Position numbers and translations under genes: made by a program. A stretch of 64,000 nucleotides of DNA from Phylloscopus collybita (taxonomy: Eukaryota > Chordata > Aves > Passeriformes > Phylloscopidae), in NCBI GenBank assembly GCA_027886175.1, contig JAJNNQ010000001.1:10374501-10438500 (forward strand). The letters run 5' to 3'. Numbering within the stretch: the stretch's first letter is position 1; each line of letters starts with the position of its first letter. The notes beneath the pieces are model-generated. The model saw only the letters and a list, made by a program, of their open reading frames with translations, did no database searches and was not told where the DNA came from. Of the stretch, positions 1 through 11,500 are shown in pieces.

Positions 1-427
1 CCACATAAGTGCTTTCAGAAGTGGAACAAAGTAACACAGCAACCGGTAATTGGGAATTTCCATACCTCTCCTATGCAAAAAAAACCACAAGGGGGAAGAT
101 TCAAACTTCCAGCCAATTACTCACCAAGTTTGGGAAAAGTTAAAACATGGGCATTTATAGAAGTAATCTGTTCACAGTGCTCTGAGCAGAAACCCCCTCC
201 CAGAGAACCCCAAGCTGAAGGGCCTGTCCTCACTCACAGCTGCCCCAGCACAGTTTGGGTAGACAGGAGAAGCTGTACACTGCAAACATCAACTCTCCAA
301 GTCATTTCCTAGGACAGACTGAAATTATTTCGCCAGGCCAAGACTGCCTCGATAAGAAGGCTTTATTTATGGAAGTTTTTCAATTTTGCCCACTGAAAGC
401 AATTCTTCCTTCCAGCAGGCAGCTTAC

Positions 428-3400
428 CTTGACCTGTGCATGTGCCCACCGCACCACCAGCTTCTTGGAAAGGGCCAGCTTCCCATTGAGACACTGGATC
501 GCCTTCTCTGCTTCCTGCACAGGAAGACAGCTCCATAAACAAACCAAGCCTTTAGTCAAAACCCACTCACATGGAAAGAGCACTTTTGCTTTGTTATTTA
601 GCCTACTGGAAGTACAGCTCAGCGAGAGCACGGAAAGTTTATCCCGCTGTATCCCAATCCAGGGATACCTCTGAAAGACTCCCAGTAACCAGACTTTAGC
701 TGCCTTGCTGCTCCACCTTGAATGAATAATCTCCTAGAGCTAGTGCACAGTGTTAGGGCTCTTCTGACATCCTTATCACCAGCTGCAAAGAACTGGCCCT
801 TTCTGGTTAGCATTAAAAAGCAGGATTCAGGAAAAGAGAGCAGAGGAGAAAGGAAATCACAATTGCTACCTCCAGGAGCAGTCACAAAGTGGCTGTGATA
901 GAGCAGAGCTGTTAGAATCTGTGGGTTTGTGTAGTCTAAGTACAGAATTTATCCCTTCCTGTTGTAGTTTTGAATTAGCATTTAAAAAATGGGAATTAAG
1001 TCAGTCATTTATATCAGAACTCTAGATAAAAAGCAACTTACCTGTTTGGTTTCAAAGTTGACAAAACAGTAGCCCCTGGGCTGCCCTTCCAGAGCACCAG
1101 ACTTGTGGAAGAGAAAGTCAAATTGCTTTACTTTGCCAAACTTCTGAAGGAGTTTGAGGAGGTGATATCTGAAGGGAAGAGAAAACGTTTATGACAGGTT
1201 TCATCCCACTGACAGTGAGGAGATAGAGAGGAGCTCCTGACACACACACAGAGCTCACACTCAGTAACAACACATTCAGCTGTGCCACACACAGATTCCC
1301 TGGGTGGGTGCCCTGTGCAGCACCCCTTCAGCATCCACAGCTCTGAGCAGCACTGCCAGTGACTTTTCAAAACCCCGAGGCACAAAGCTCCCTCCCAGCA
1401 GTGTGAGCTGAAGGGCACAGAGATCTATTAATAGCTGCCTTTTGGACAATTATGCAATGGCTCCCAAGGGGTTTGGGAGGGCTTTGCCTCCTGCCTCACT
1501 AAATCACTCCTACTTTTAAGCATAACCCTCCTGTCTCCCCCTCTCCAGCCCTGATGTGACCACCTGAAGCTCCATCCCCTGTACTCCTCTCCCAGCACAA
1601 GCTCTCTGAGCCCACAGCACCCTGCATCCCCCAGGATCCTGCTTCTCCTGCTGCCCTCCCTCCCCCAGAACAAAGCCACCCCTTCCCTGTGCCAACCAGA
1701 GTCAGTGCTCTGGCAAGGACACCCCAGGGCACACAGACACCTGCCTGGAAAAGATGGGGATGCAGGAAGACAGAAGAATAAATAGAACAACCTGCAACCG
1801 GGAACTGCCAGCAGACCTCAACAAAAAAAGGCACCAGCCAGCCCTCAGTATCATCCAGCCTAAATCTGCCAGGGCTTCTGGCTCAGACAGCTTTTCAGTG
1901 ACATGTTCATGGAAGTCAGACACTTTTTTAGCCAATTATCTTCCTGCCATCCAGCGGGGAGTGTGCTGTTTCCAATAAAACCGGGGAAAGCCAGAGTAAA
2001 TCTGTCTGCTTAGTATCTGGTGCATTGAGCAACTCAAAACAAGGAGCACATATGCTGTACAGGCCACATCTAATCCTGAGAGTTCTCTGCAGCTTTTTTT
2101 TTTTTTTGCTTCCCTGGGATTGAAATGTTTAACAACACTGGCTGACCTAGGAGAAAAGTGACACTCATTGCTCCTTCACTGCCTGACCCCATGCCTGACA
2201 TTTAAGAATTATTTAAGTGTTTAATAAGTGTGTCTTAGTCAGGACTCATCTCCCGGGCAGCTGTACAGTGTTTGTTAGCAAGCCACACTAACAGCCTAAC
2301 CCAAATTTTCAGTGCTGAAGGTGACACTCAGTGCTCAGAGAGCTGGCCAGGATAACAGCAGGCACTGGATGAAACCTCCCTGCCCAGACATGAACCATCA
2401 GCAGTGGCCCAAGAGCACCAGGCAACTACAGGGACTGTCCAGATGGGAAGGGCAGACAGCATTTTTCCTAATAAAGCCTGATAGGATGTCTGAAAAGGGC
2501 CTTAGCCCTTTGTTAAGCTTCAGAAGCCAGGCAAGAAAGTTCCAGGAACGTGAGTCATCCCACAGGATGGGTCACAGTGGACATTCAGGATGTGCACTTT
2601 TAAAGAGGTGAAGGTGCAGCGTGTGTACAGACGAGCAGTGCACAGGGGCCAAGCCATCCCCCGGGGGAACACACACATTGTCATTGATTATGGAAGGCTT
2701 CCTACATCCTTTGCAATACAGCTGAAGTGCATGGTCTTCCAAGAAGCCTATGAGCTCTCAAACTCTGCTCTGAAAGCCAGGGGGAACAGAAAAGAGTAGG
2801 GCGAAGAAAAGGAGCTGATTACACAGTAGCCAGATTTCACCACCTCACACTTCCAACAAGCAGACACAGATGTACGAGTGAAAACACTGACTTTAGAGAC
2901 GTGATGGATAAAAAACTCCACATGTTGGACTTCCAGAGCCTCCAAAATATGTAAATGCACCTCAGGTTTGTTTCTGTAAACATACTGCTGCAGAAAGCCC
3001 TAGGAATTTCAGCAGTATGGAAATTAAGTCCTTGCCACCAGGATGCTGCTCCCTTTCTGGCCATTGCAGAGGCAGGGCAAGGAGGATTCTCCCTGAGTTC
3101 TGCACTAAAAAACCCTGCAGCTGCTTTGCCAAAAGGAACTCTTTGGGGGTGTTGTTTTTTGTTTATTTTCTGAGAAATATCTGTATTGAAATAATACTTT
3201 CTTAGCAGTGAGGTGACAGTTGCTCCTTTAAAACAATTTTCATCGACAGTCTAGAAGCAACTTATGTCATCTATTTTGTTCAGAATCCCTTTTCCAACCG
3301 TGCCTGTAATTTTACAGCTGCAGGTCACCTCCTCTCCGTGGAAGAGCTCAGAAATCCTGCACAATTCATATTTTAGGCTGTGATTACGGCTTTGCTATCG

Positions 3401-6400
3401 TTAAAATTCTGAGGGCATTAACAGCAACTTGACAAGCAGTTCTTCGGGCCAAAAGGTAGGGAAGAAGAAGACTTGTCATGGAAAACCTGAGGGTGAGAAG
3501 ATGTAAAAAAGCTTTACTATGGCAACGACGTGGGTCACCCAGAGCTTGGAAGGCGTTGGCACCGCGGCGGCCCCAAGCGCTCCAAGCTCCATCTCCACTT
3601 CCTGTCATCTGATGTGAATGCGAGACAAACCTGCAGCTCCCCCGTTTCCTTTTCCTCCTCTCTTCCTCCTGGCACCCCGAGCGCTATTCAGACCGCAGGC
3701 AAGGCTTCCTCTGAACAATGCCGTCCCAAGGATCCCGAGCCACATGCAAAAACTATTATTGCGAGGAATGCTGCCCCACTGGGAGCCAGCGGGGGGCTGC
3801 AACAACAACTTGTGCTGACATTGTTTTCTAGGTGAGACTCATCGAGATGGGATCCTCGACAAGCGAAGTCGAACACCCGGCTACTTCAGACCCCGTGGAA
3901 AAATGAATGGGCATTGAAAAGCTCCGGGGAAAGCAGATCGTGTGAGCCAGAGAGCTGACAAGGAAATCTCTGCCTGTCCAAAAGGCTGAGAAGTCTCAGG
4001 AGGCTTTATGACCAGGCAATCCCACCCCACCTGCCACATGGAGAGGTGACTGAACTACGTGGGTTTGCCCCACGGGGTGGGAGCACTGAGGGGTGATGGG
4101 ATCACACAGCTGAGCCACAGCACACCCCCTGTGTTCTCTGGGGTTTTGCTGTTCTCCTCTGTCTCCTTTAAGGAGTTTGTAAAAGTCATGTTTTTAGCCT
4201 CCTGTGTCTTTGGAGTCAGATACACTTTCATATAAAGAAGCCATTTGTTATGGTGAAATCTAGAGATGTTTACATTCTTTTCATAAAAGAAAAGAGTATT
4301 GACAGACTACTGCATGGTCCAGTGTGGATGGAGAAGAAGATTTTCTTCCTCCAATCCATGATCACTGGTGGAATTCGATAAATGCTGATTCTGTAAATAA
4401 AGTCCCTTCTTCTTTCCACCTCGGACATGGCAAGGTGTGGGTGTGAGTTCTTTGTGCAGCCTGCTGTGCAGCTGGGGCACAAATGGTAGTGGTGACACCA
4501 AACCACGAGGAACCACCTGCTGCCCATCCCATGGCAGGGATCTCACGGCTTCCAGAGCGCCTGGAGACACCACCCTATGCCACCAGCAGCTGTGAGGTCC
4601 CCTGGTGCCAGCTGTCCTCCTTCCAGCTGCTGAGAACACGCTCAGCAGGCTCCCAACTCCACCTGCTTCCACAGGCAGACAATGCTTTAGGGATGCTGGG
4701 TAAAAGAATTCACCCACAAACACCAGCAGCAAGGAGGAATGCCCAGCTGAAGAGCCACCATGCCCCAGGGTACAGGGCAGAACGGGGGAGATGTTGGAGA
4801 GGATGAAGTAGCTAGGCTCTGCAGAGATGATTTCTTAGTAAAAAATTCTAAGAGTATGAAACCTACAAGAGGAATAGAATTAAAAGCAAAATTTGAACTG
4901 TAAGGCTGAGCAGGAAGAAGGTCCAACCCTTTATTCATCCTTTTTTTTGAAGGGTTGGACCTTCTCAGGTATCAGGGATAAGGTGGTTTTTCAGGATTTT
5001 GGTCTGTAGAGTAGTATTGTAATGTTGTAGTTCCCATAGGCTGTATGTAGATTCTGTAGGTTTTGTATCTTGAGGTGATTGGTTGATGCTCATTAGAATA
5101 GTCACGATAGAAAGGGTTAAAATGAAATGTAACAGGTAAAGCTCCCTCTTGCTTGCTCCTGGATCCCTGTCCCTTTAGACCTATGGACTCTTCCCCAGTT
5201 AGGCTGCCTTCCCACCACCAATAAACCATGACCAATAAACCACGTGTCCCAAAGAGTATCCTGGTCTTCAGATCATCTCTCTCCTCGGACACCATCAGCA
5301 TGTTTTCTAATATCTGCACCCCCAGCTGAGTCACACCCAGTGTGTGCAATAACCTCCCAAAAGCACCAGCTCCCAGCCTGCAATTTGTGGGCAGCCCTAC
5401 ATTTATAAATGCCTGCTCCTGCAGCTTGTGCTCCAACGTGTACATTACCTATTAACTCCCCAGCACTCGACTGCAGCTGTAGTTTGCTCTTTAAATGGAA
5501 GTCTTGGATTGATTCAAGACTTTCTGATCTCGTTTCTGCTTGAGAGTGTCACAACCACTTATTAACTCTGCCAACAACTCAATCAACCTTACTCTGTCTT
5601 AAATCCAACACAGAAAAAAAGAAAGGCAACTCTTTAAAAAACAGATAAAAGCAGCAAATGCAGAAACATTTAGTTTTCAGAGGTTTGATTTAGTCATGTG
5701 TATTAACCTCAACAGGAATAATTCAGAGAAACAACCAGAACTAGAGATGTAAGCCCTGAGCAGGAGAGAATAAGGGTCAAGATGATTTACAGAAACTTAC
5801 TGACCACACACTTTCTCTGCATTGACAATGTGCTAAAAGGAGCTTCCTCTTCTTTTGTTCACAAGGAAATGGAGATACATCCCTTGCAGGAGAGAAGAGC
5901 CATTTCAAAGCAAAACAAAAAAGCAGGACACGATTATAAAGCCTGAAATAAGCAGCAAGCACTGTCACTCACCACTGGGCAAACTTTAAACATGTGGGAG
6001 CATGGAAGCACTCTAGGTTTGAGGATCCTGGAGAAACCACCACACTGGCTTCATCCAGCTGATGGAAACAGTAAATTTTGCCATATAAACCTATTACTTA
6101 TCTGGCCAAGATTAAAAGGAACAACCTGCACAGAAAGGGTCTCTAACAGCACTGAGGATCACCTTGGGAAGTGAAGGATCCAATGCACTCACACCCTCAC
6201 ACTGACCGAGCTCCTGAATCCCTGAGGACCCAGCAAACAACCCCCAAGAATTCCTACATCCAATTCCACGTGGTCAGTGAACGTGGACGAACCACAGCGG
6301 CAGAGCTGTGGGATAGAAGTGGTAATTAATGCAGAAACCTCCCCAAGCTGAATGGCTGAAATCACAATGCATTAATGATTCCATTTAGAGGCTATTAGGG

Positions 6401-7553
6401 AGCCGCTCTGCTCAGATGAACCACACTTAGAATAAAACCCCAGCACCTGCACGCACACAAAAAGGACCAGGAAGAAAAAGTATGCCACGACAGGCACACA
6501 CAATAGTTAATCAAAAATGCTTGTTTGTTATGAGTGTGGAAAGCCCAATTTGTTTTGGTTTGCTTTCCTTTTCGTACAACCTAGTGATTTCACAGCACCC
6601 TATCCAAATATTGGGCAGCACATCATATTCCCTTGACAATTTAGCTGTTCAAATGCTATGTTTGCTCAGGAGATAATTATCCCTAGGCTGGAGAAAACAC
6701 GAAATGCTCACACACATGTTTGATTCATGTATCTACCCACCACAGCAGCCAGTCCCACCACTGCCACCTCCTCCCCATCCACTGCTACAGCCACTCTCTG
6801 CTTAAATCCCACCCAGCAAAACACCAAAACAAGGTTTGTTTGACACAGATGCCTGCCTGGCAGGTCTCCCCTGCCCACCCTCATTTCTCTACAGACCCCA
6901 AACCACTCCGGGTACAATTTCCAGAGCTGCGCCTTGCTTTACCATTGTTCATCCCCTGAAAAGCTTCAGCCTGATATTCTGCATTTCCCTGCTTTAGAGA
7001 ACAGGGGTGTTCTCCAGGCCGATCGGGGCTGTTTGCAGGGGTTCAGCACCTGCCCCTCAGCCCCTCGATGGGTGGAGAACACCCCACACACAAACACAGC
7101 CAGGCTTGAGCGATTCCCTGCCCGCAGCAGGCACGGGCTGCTCCTCGGAGCGCAAAGCTGCTCGAATGGGCGACTGTCACCCCTCGCTGCGGGGCAGAGG
7201 AGGTGACACCAGCTTGTCAGGGTCACCTGCCGGGCACGGGGCACCCGCGACACCCCGGAGAGGAGGTGCTGGGGCCGGGGAGGGGCAGGGCAGGGCCGGT
7301 GAGGGGCGATGCGGCTCCGCCCGGGAGGCTCCGGTGCTGCTGCGGGAACACGGCCCCGTCCGGGGCGGTGCCGCCGCGAGGGCGGAGCGCGGGGGGTTCC
7401 GCGGGGGCGCGGATGCCGCCGGTGCCGCTCGGTCACTCACTCGGTGATCTTGGGGTCCAGGTTGCCGATCCACAGGCGGTGCCCGTCCTGCAGCGCGCCC
7501 TCGGAGAGGATGGAGGCGTTCTCCAGCGGCAGCGCCTGGCGGCCCGGCTCCAT
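428..7553 (-). CDS. RBM18: RBM18, RNA-binding motif protein 18 (first three coding exons; C-terminal part outside window)
   Basis: A small single-RRM RNA-binding protein of poorly defined role. Coding exons in transcription order are 7441-7553, 1042-1168 and 428-514; all junctions are GT-AG and phases close (113+127+87 nt, 109 aa). Exon 1 starts at an ATG in a CpG island and carries RNP2 (LWIGNL, about aa 27-32). Exon 2 carries RNP1 (RGYCFVNF, about aa 69-76). Exon 3 ends the RRM with [13 protein letters not shown]. By recall the human protein is 190 aa and matches nearly residue for residue up to aa 109, so about 80 residues lie left of position 428. Intron 1 is about 6.3 kb. The gene is head-to-head with MRRF, with 165 bp between this ATG and the likely MRRF exon 1 donor. 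No frameshift or missing core residue is seen. Confidence 0.96.
4917..4964. repeat. Perfect 15-bp inverted repeat (hairpin) in RBM18 intron 1
   Basis: The arms GAAGGTCCAACCCTT (4917-4931) and AAGGGTTGGACCTTC (4950-4964) are exact reverse complements separated by an 18-nt T-rich loop. The structure abuts the left edge of the LTR-like segment and could mark an insertion boundary or a small fold-back element. The function is unknown. Confidence 0.85.
4965..5450. mobile_element. Possible solitary LTR / ERV-derived segment (weak)
   Basis: The segment differs in texture from the surrounding intron. It contains two closely spaced AATAAA motifs in a repeated CCAATAAACCA context (5220-5225 and 5234-5239), a CAAT-like GATTGGTTGATG stretch near 5097, and a 157-codon open frame on the minus strand (4972-5445) that resembles no protein I know. 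These are loose LTR-like hallmarks only. I could not find paired terminal repeats, a primer-binding site or target-site duplications. It may simply be unique intronic DNA. Confidence 0.25.
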
Positions 7554-7653
7554 GGCCGCGCGGGGGGCGGCCCGGGCCCGCTCTCACCGTGCCCCGGGGG
7601 CCGCGGCCGCTCCGTCCCCGCGCAGGCCTCGCCCCGCCCTTGGCGCCGCTCTC

Positions 7654-7661
7654 TGACGTCA
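7654..7661. promoter_or_regulatory. Palindromic CRE (TGACGTCA) in the bidirectional promoter
   Basis: A perfect full-site cAMP response element, TGACGTCA, lies between the RBM18 start codon (7553) and the likely MRRF exon 1 donor (7718). A second partial site (TGATGACG) follows at about 7682, and a GC-rich CACGCGCAG motif near 7698 loosely resembles an NRF1 half-site. CREB/ATF binding at such CpG-island palindromes is well established in general; binding here is inferred. Confidence 0.75.
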
Positions 7662-7689
7662 CACCGCGGCCCGATCCGCGTTGATGACG

Positions 7690-7718
7690 CCGTGCGGCAC
7701 GCGCAGGGCTGCGCCACG
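7690..7718 (+). other. MRRF: Probable 3' end of the MRRF non-coding first exon
   Basis: The MRRF start-codon exon begins at a splice acceptor (8538), so a 5' untranslated exon must lie upstream. The best donor in the CpG island is CACG|GTGAGC with the exon ending at 7718. The true 5' end cannot be read from sequence; only the donor is supported. Confidence 0.5.
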
Positions 7719-7750
7719 GTGAGCGAGGCGGTGGCGCCCGCCCTCCCCCG

Positions 7751-7785
7751 CCTTCCTTCCCCTCCCCTTCCCCTTCCCCTTCCCC
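7751..7785. repeat. Pure polypyrimidine tract, CCCCTT-rich
   Basis: An uninterrupted 35-nt C/T run built from CCCCTT-like units lies directly downstream of the likely MRRF exon 1 donor. The opposite strand is G-rich, with repeated GGGG runs. Such tracts can adopt triplex or quadruplex structure in promoters; whether this one does is inference. Confidence 0.85.
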
Positions 7786-7995
7786 GCTCCCGATCGCTGC
7801 TCCCGATTCCCGATCGCCGGCCCCCGATCCTCGATATTCGGCCCGGCTTTCCACGGGGCACCGGGGCGAGCGGGCCGGGATCGGGGCGCCCTCAGAACCG
7901 GGAGTGGGCGGGGCTATGCGGGGGGCAGGGTCTGGGTGGGCGGGGTCTGGGTGGGCGGGGCCGGGGCCCACCTGCACGGGGCCGGGGGCACCGGC

Positions 7996-8047
7996 GGGAC
8001 CGGGACCGGGATCGGGACCGGGATCGGGACCGGGATCGGGACCGGGG
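7996..8047. repeat. Hexamer tandem repeat, GGGACC/GGGATC
   Basis: Eight hexamers alternate between GGGACC and GGGATC, mostly as a 12-bp unit, followed by GGGG, in MRRF intron 1 close to the promoter. Nine evenly spaced G-runs on one strand make a strong G-quadruplex motif. Likely length-polymorphic. Confidence 0.9.
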
Positions 8048-8562
8048 AGCAGGGACAGAGGCAGGGGGTCGGGTGCCCCCGGCACAAGGAGGGCCGGTTC
8101 CCCCGGTGGCCGCCAGCGGCAGCTCCCCGCTTCCCGCGCCGCCGGCTCGGCTCGGGCCGAGTCCCGTCCGTGTGGCGCAGCAGATCCGCGGCTGCTGAAA
8201 GTCCCCGGAGCCTCGAACGGCCCAGGCTGGAATGAACCCTGCGAATCTGGGCGTGTCAGAGCTCGTGGCACAGAAATCAAACCGCTGCCGGGGTGAGCCG
8301 GTGCTGCTCACAGCCGTGGGTTCCGTGTCAGAGGCACATCTGGACAGATGTGCAGAGGCCATGCAGATAGCCCGGCCCGGGCTGGCTTCTCACTGCATGT
8401 GCCCGGTGCTCACTGAGCTCCCCAGACCCTGCTGCCCTCCTCGCTGAGCTGTCACCTTGGCCCCACAGCCGCCCCTCAGACCCGAATCTGTTTGGTTTCA
8501 GCAGGCCGAGCTGCCCACCTGCCTTTCTCTTCCCCAGGTGGCTCAGAGAGGAGCTGGGAGCA

Positions 8563-11500
8563 ATGGCCCTGGCGCTGAGGTGCCTCCGTCCCCTCCCGTC
8601 CCTGCTGCACCGTTCCTCCTTTGCCGTCAGCAGGGCGCTGCCCCGGGCTCCCCGAGGCTGCCCTGCCCTGCTCCTGGAGGGCTGCAGGCAGTGTGTCCAG
8701 CAGATGCTGCTGAGCAGACAGCTGGCTACCAAAAAAGGTAAAAAATGGCAGCTTTTTTTTCACGGTTTTGCAACCTCTCTCTCAGTATTTATATATATTT
8801 TTAATATATTTATTTATTTTAGCTGATGTGCTCAAGTGGTGAGCTCCTTGCTCATTAAAAAAATATAGTGACTTTGGTTTTGCTTCAGTTTATCTCAGAC
8901 TCGATTCTAAATCTGACCAGGACTTTAATATCTTCTTTCTAACTAACTTATCAGAAGTAGAAACTAAATTTTTTGTGTGTGTGTGTGTGTAATCTGCAGC
9001 TAAAGGTAAAGGGCAGAGCCAAGCCAAAGTGAACATCAGTGCTGCCCTAGTTGAGGATATTATCAATTTGGAGGAGACCAGTGGAGAAATGCAGGCAGTC
9101 ATAGAAGCTCTGAAAGAAGATTTCAGCAGAAATCTCAGTGTTAGAACCTCACCAGGTTGGTAACTTCCTTGTGTGATGCTCTGTAGCCTGTAATTAGGAT
9201 ACAAATCCCAGTAATGGGCAGATCAGGTTTTTTTTCAAAATTGATTTTCTTTTCCTGGGCATCCAATTCCTACAACCCTGACATCCCCAGCTAGAGGCTT
9301 TCTTCACCCTGAGCTTGACCAGGAAGGATCCATTTTTGTTAATAGCTTCCTGGAAATAGCTTTTTTAAGTGGGAGATGTCAAAAGTGTCTAAGTGAACTG
9401 TTTGCAGATGTGATGGAGAAGCAGGTTGTCAGCTAATGGTGCAGTAGGCCAGGAAAAATCCAATTGCCATTAAATTAGCCTTTTGGAAATTGCCATTGGG
9501 CTGGTGTCTGGCACATACAAACTTTTTCCTGCTGTGCATCTTTCTGGGTAGTAACCTGCACAAGCCTCATTCACTTCATGGATTTTGTGTTTTAGGAAGA
9601 AACGTGGATGTGTTTGACTAAGCCACAGTTACACACTCTGAACAAATGCATCTGTAAGTGTATCAAGTTTCAGGGATAAAATTTAACATTAAACAATGAC
9701 CAAATTTGAATCATTCACCACCCCGGCTCTGGCAGGGGCACTTCTGTCTTTAATGGAGCTGGAAAGTGTAGTTCAGTCTCTTAACTATTTATTTTAACCG
9801 TAGGTATTTTTTTTTTAATTGCTCTGATAAAGTACCTCCTGTCCCATGTGCCTGTTGGCCTGTTAACATTTTGCAGCAGAAAGCAGAGAGCAGATTAAGA
9901 GTAGCTCAGGGAGAAACTGAATACTTTAAATTAGGCAGTGTACAACACCCCTCTGGGGGCCTGGAAAAAGGAAAACCAGGGGTTTAAGACAGCGCTGCTA
10001 AATTAAAGACAATATGCTGCTTGATTTTTATAGCAACGTTTTGATTTTCTTTAAGCTGTAAGAATTAAAAAAATAACCATTTCCCTTTAATTCCTAACAA
10101 TCCTGCTTAGCTTTCCTATTCTAGTAGCAAAAACAAACAAAGAGTTTTGTTTTCACGTTTTTGTGCTTTAAGGGCAGCTTTGAAATATTTTAACTTGTGA
10201 ATACACAGGGGATGCCTGAACACAAACAGCACCTGAAGTCTGAATAAACACCGTTTTTTCCTTTGGATTTTGCACGGCAGAAGGGAAGTGGGACAGCCTG
10301 GACACGTTTTTTCTTCAGCATCACTGCACAGTGTTCTGTCCCACTGAACCTCCCTGTGTTTGGTTCTTTTGAGGGGCCCTGGATCACATAACTGTGCTGA
10401 CAAAAGATGGGAAGTTTCCGCTGAACCAGCTGGGGCAGATCTCACAGAAGTCACCGCAGCTCATGATTGTGAACATGGCCAGTTTTCCAGAGGTGAGGAC
10501 ACCTTGGGAGGGGAGGTGATTGCCACGGGGACCAGCAGGTTGGTGCTGAGCAAAGGAGCGTTCAGACAGAGTCAGTCAAACGTGGCAGGGCTGCAGGCTC
10601 AGGCTGGGCTCTGTCACTTTGTGCTGACACAGAGCAGAAGGGGCACTTTGCTGCTGACAGCAGCCCCCCTTGGCTCCCAGAGCAGCTCACCTGCAGCAGC
10701 ACGGGGTCAAAGGAGAGTTACTGAGTGCTCTGGTTGCTCTCAGGGTTGTGTCCAAGGAGTGCCACAGTTACAGGGGTTTGCTTTGCAGGCGCTTTCCCCT
10801 CAGTTGGATCTGCAAAACAACATGAAGCGTCGTGGAGCAGATGCCTGGATTCACTGTGCCCTTCCTGCCCTCCCCACTTCCCACACATTTATGAGCAGTC
10901 TGAGCAAACACACACACACACACACACACTCACCTGGACTGCACACATGGCTGCAATGCTCTGTCAGCCCCGTTGTGTTCAGTTCCTTGTCAAGACGTGG
11001 CCCTGCACAGAACCAGACGTGCACTTGGAATTTGTGCTGGGGACTTGATCACGGCCTCTGAAACCTGCTTATGTATTACCAGGGCTGGTGATACCCCTGA
11101 GAGTCCATGAGAGAAGCTGCTGATGGAGCCTGTGACCTTCTGAACAGCTTCCCTGGTGGGAGTGAGCTGGCTCATGCTAAGAGCTGTCACAGAGCTCGAC
11201 TTGGGCACTGCTGAGCTTGACCAGCCCCTCCCTTGGCAGCACCTCCAGGTCAGAACCCGAATTAGGGGCTCCGATTTATCTTCTGTGAGAGACAAGTTCT
11301 TTTAATTTTCTGCAGGAGCCTTAGACCTGCCCCTGAAGGAGGCAGCAAAATCCCAATCCCAGCTGAGGATCAAGCCCCTGGGGTGCCCTGCAGCAGGTCC
11401 CACCGACAGGGCCGGGCACAGGGGAGCAGGAGCGAGCGCAAGGTCAACGATTCATCCATCCCGCTCCAGGGCTGGAGCTTTGCCAGGGCTTATCTCTATT

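Larger units (their letters stand above)
1169..7440 (-). other. RBM18 intron 1 (no further gene seen)
   Basis: A 6.3-kb intron between the first two RBM18 coding exons. It holds a short T tract near 2093-2108, a fold-back at 4917-4964 and an LTR-like stretch at about 4965-5450. Apart from those I see no exon, RNA gene or recognisable transposon. Open frames here lack similarity to any protein I know and appear to be chance. Confidence 0.7.
7190..8250. promoter_or_regulatory. CpG island spanning the RBM18/MRRF bidirectional promoter
   Basis: About 1 kb of very GC- and CpG-rich DNA covers RBM18 exon 1, the intergenic gap and the start of MRRF intron 1. No TATA box is evident near either start, which fits a housekeeping CpG promoter. 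Several GC boxes (GGGCGG) and runs of G lie on the MRRF side (7905-8050). The long open frames on both strands here (331 and 367 codons) are composition artefacts. Confidence 0.85.

Noticed and set aside
2590..2799. 69-codon plus-strand frame in RBM18 intron 1 with a protein-like look
   Set aside because: Short, in antisense to the intron, without splice sites or a family I recognise.
7177..8280. 367-codon minus and 331-codon plus open frames
   Set aside because: These are composition artefacts of the RBM18/MRRF CpG island and its GGGACC repeat. Only the RBM18 exon 1 frame (7441-7553) has family similarity.
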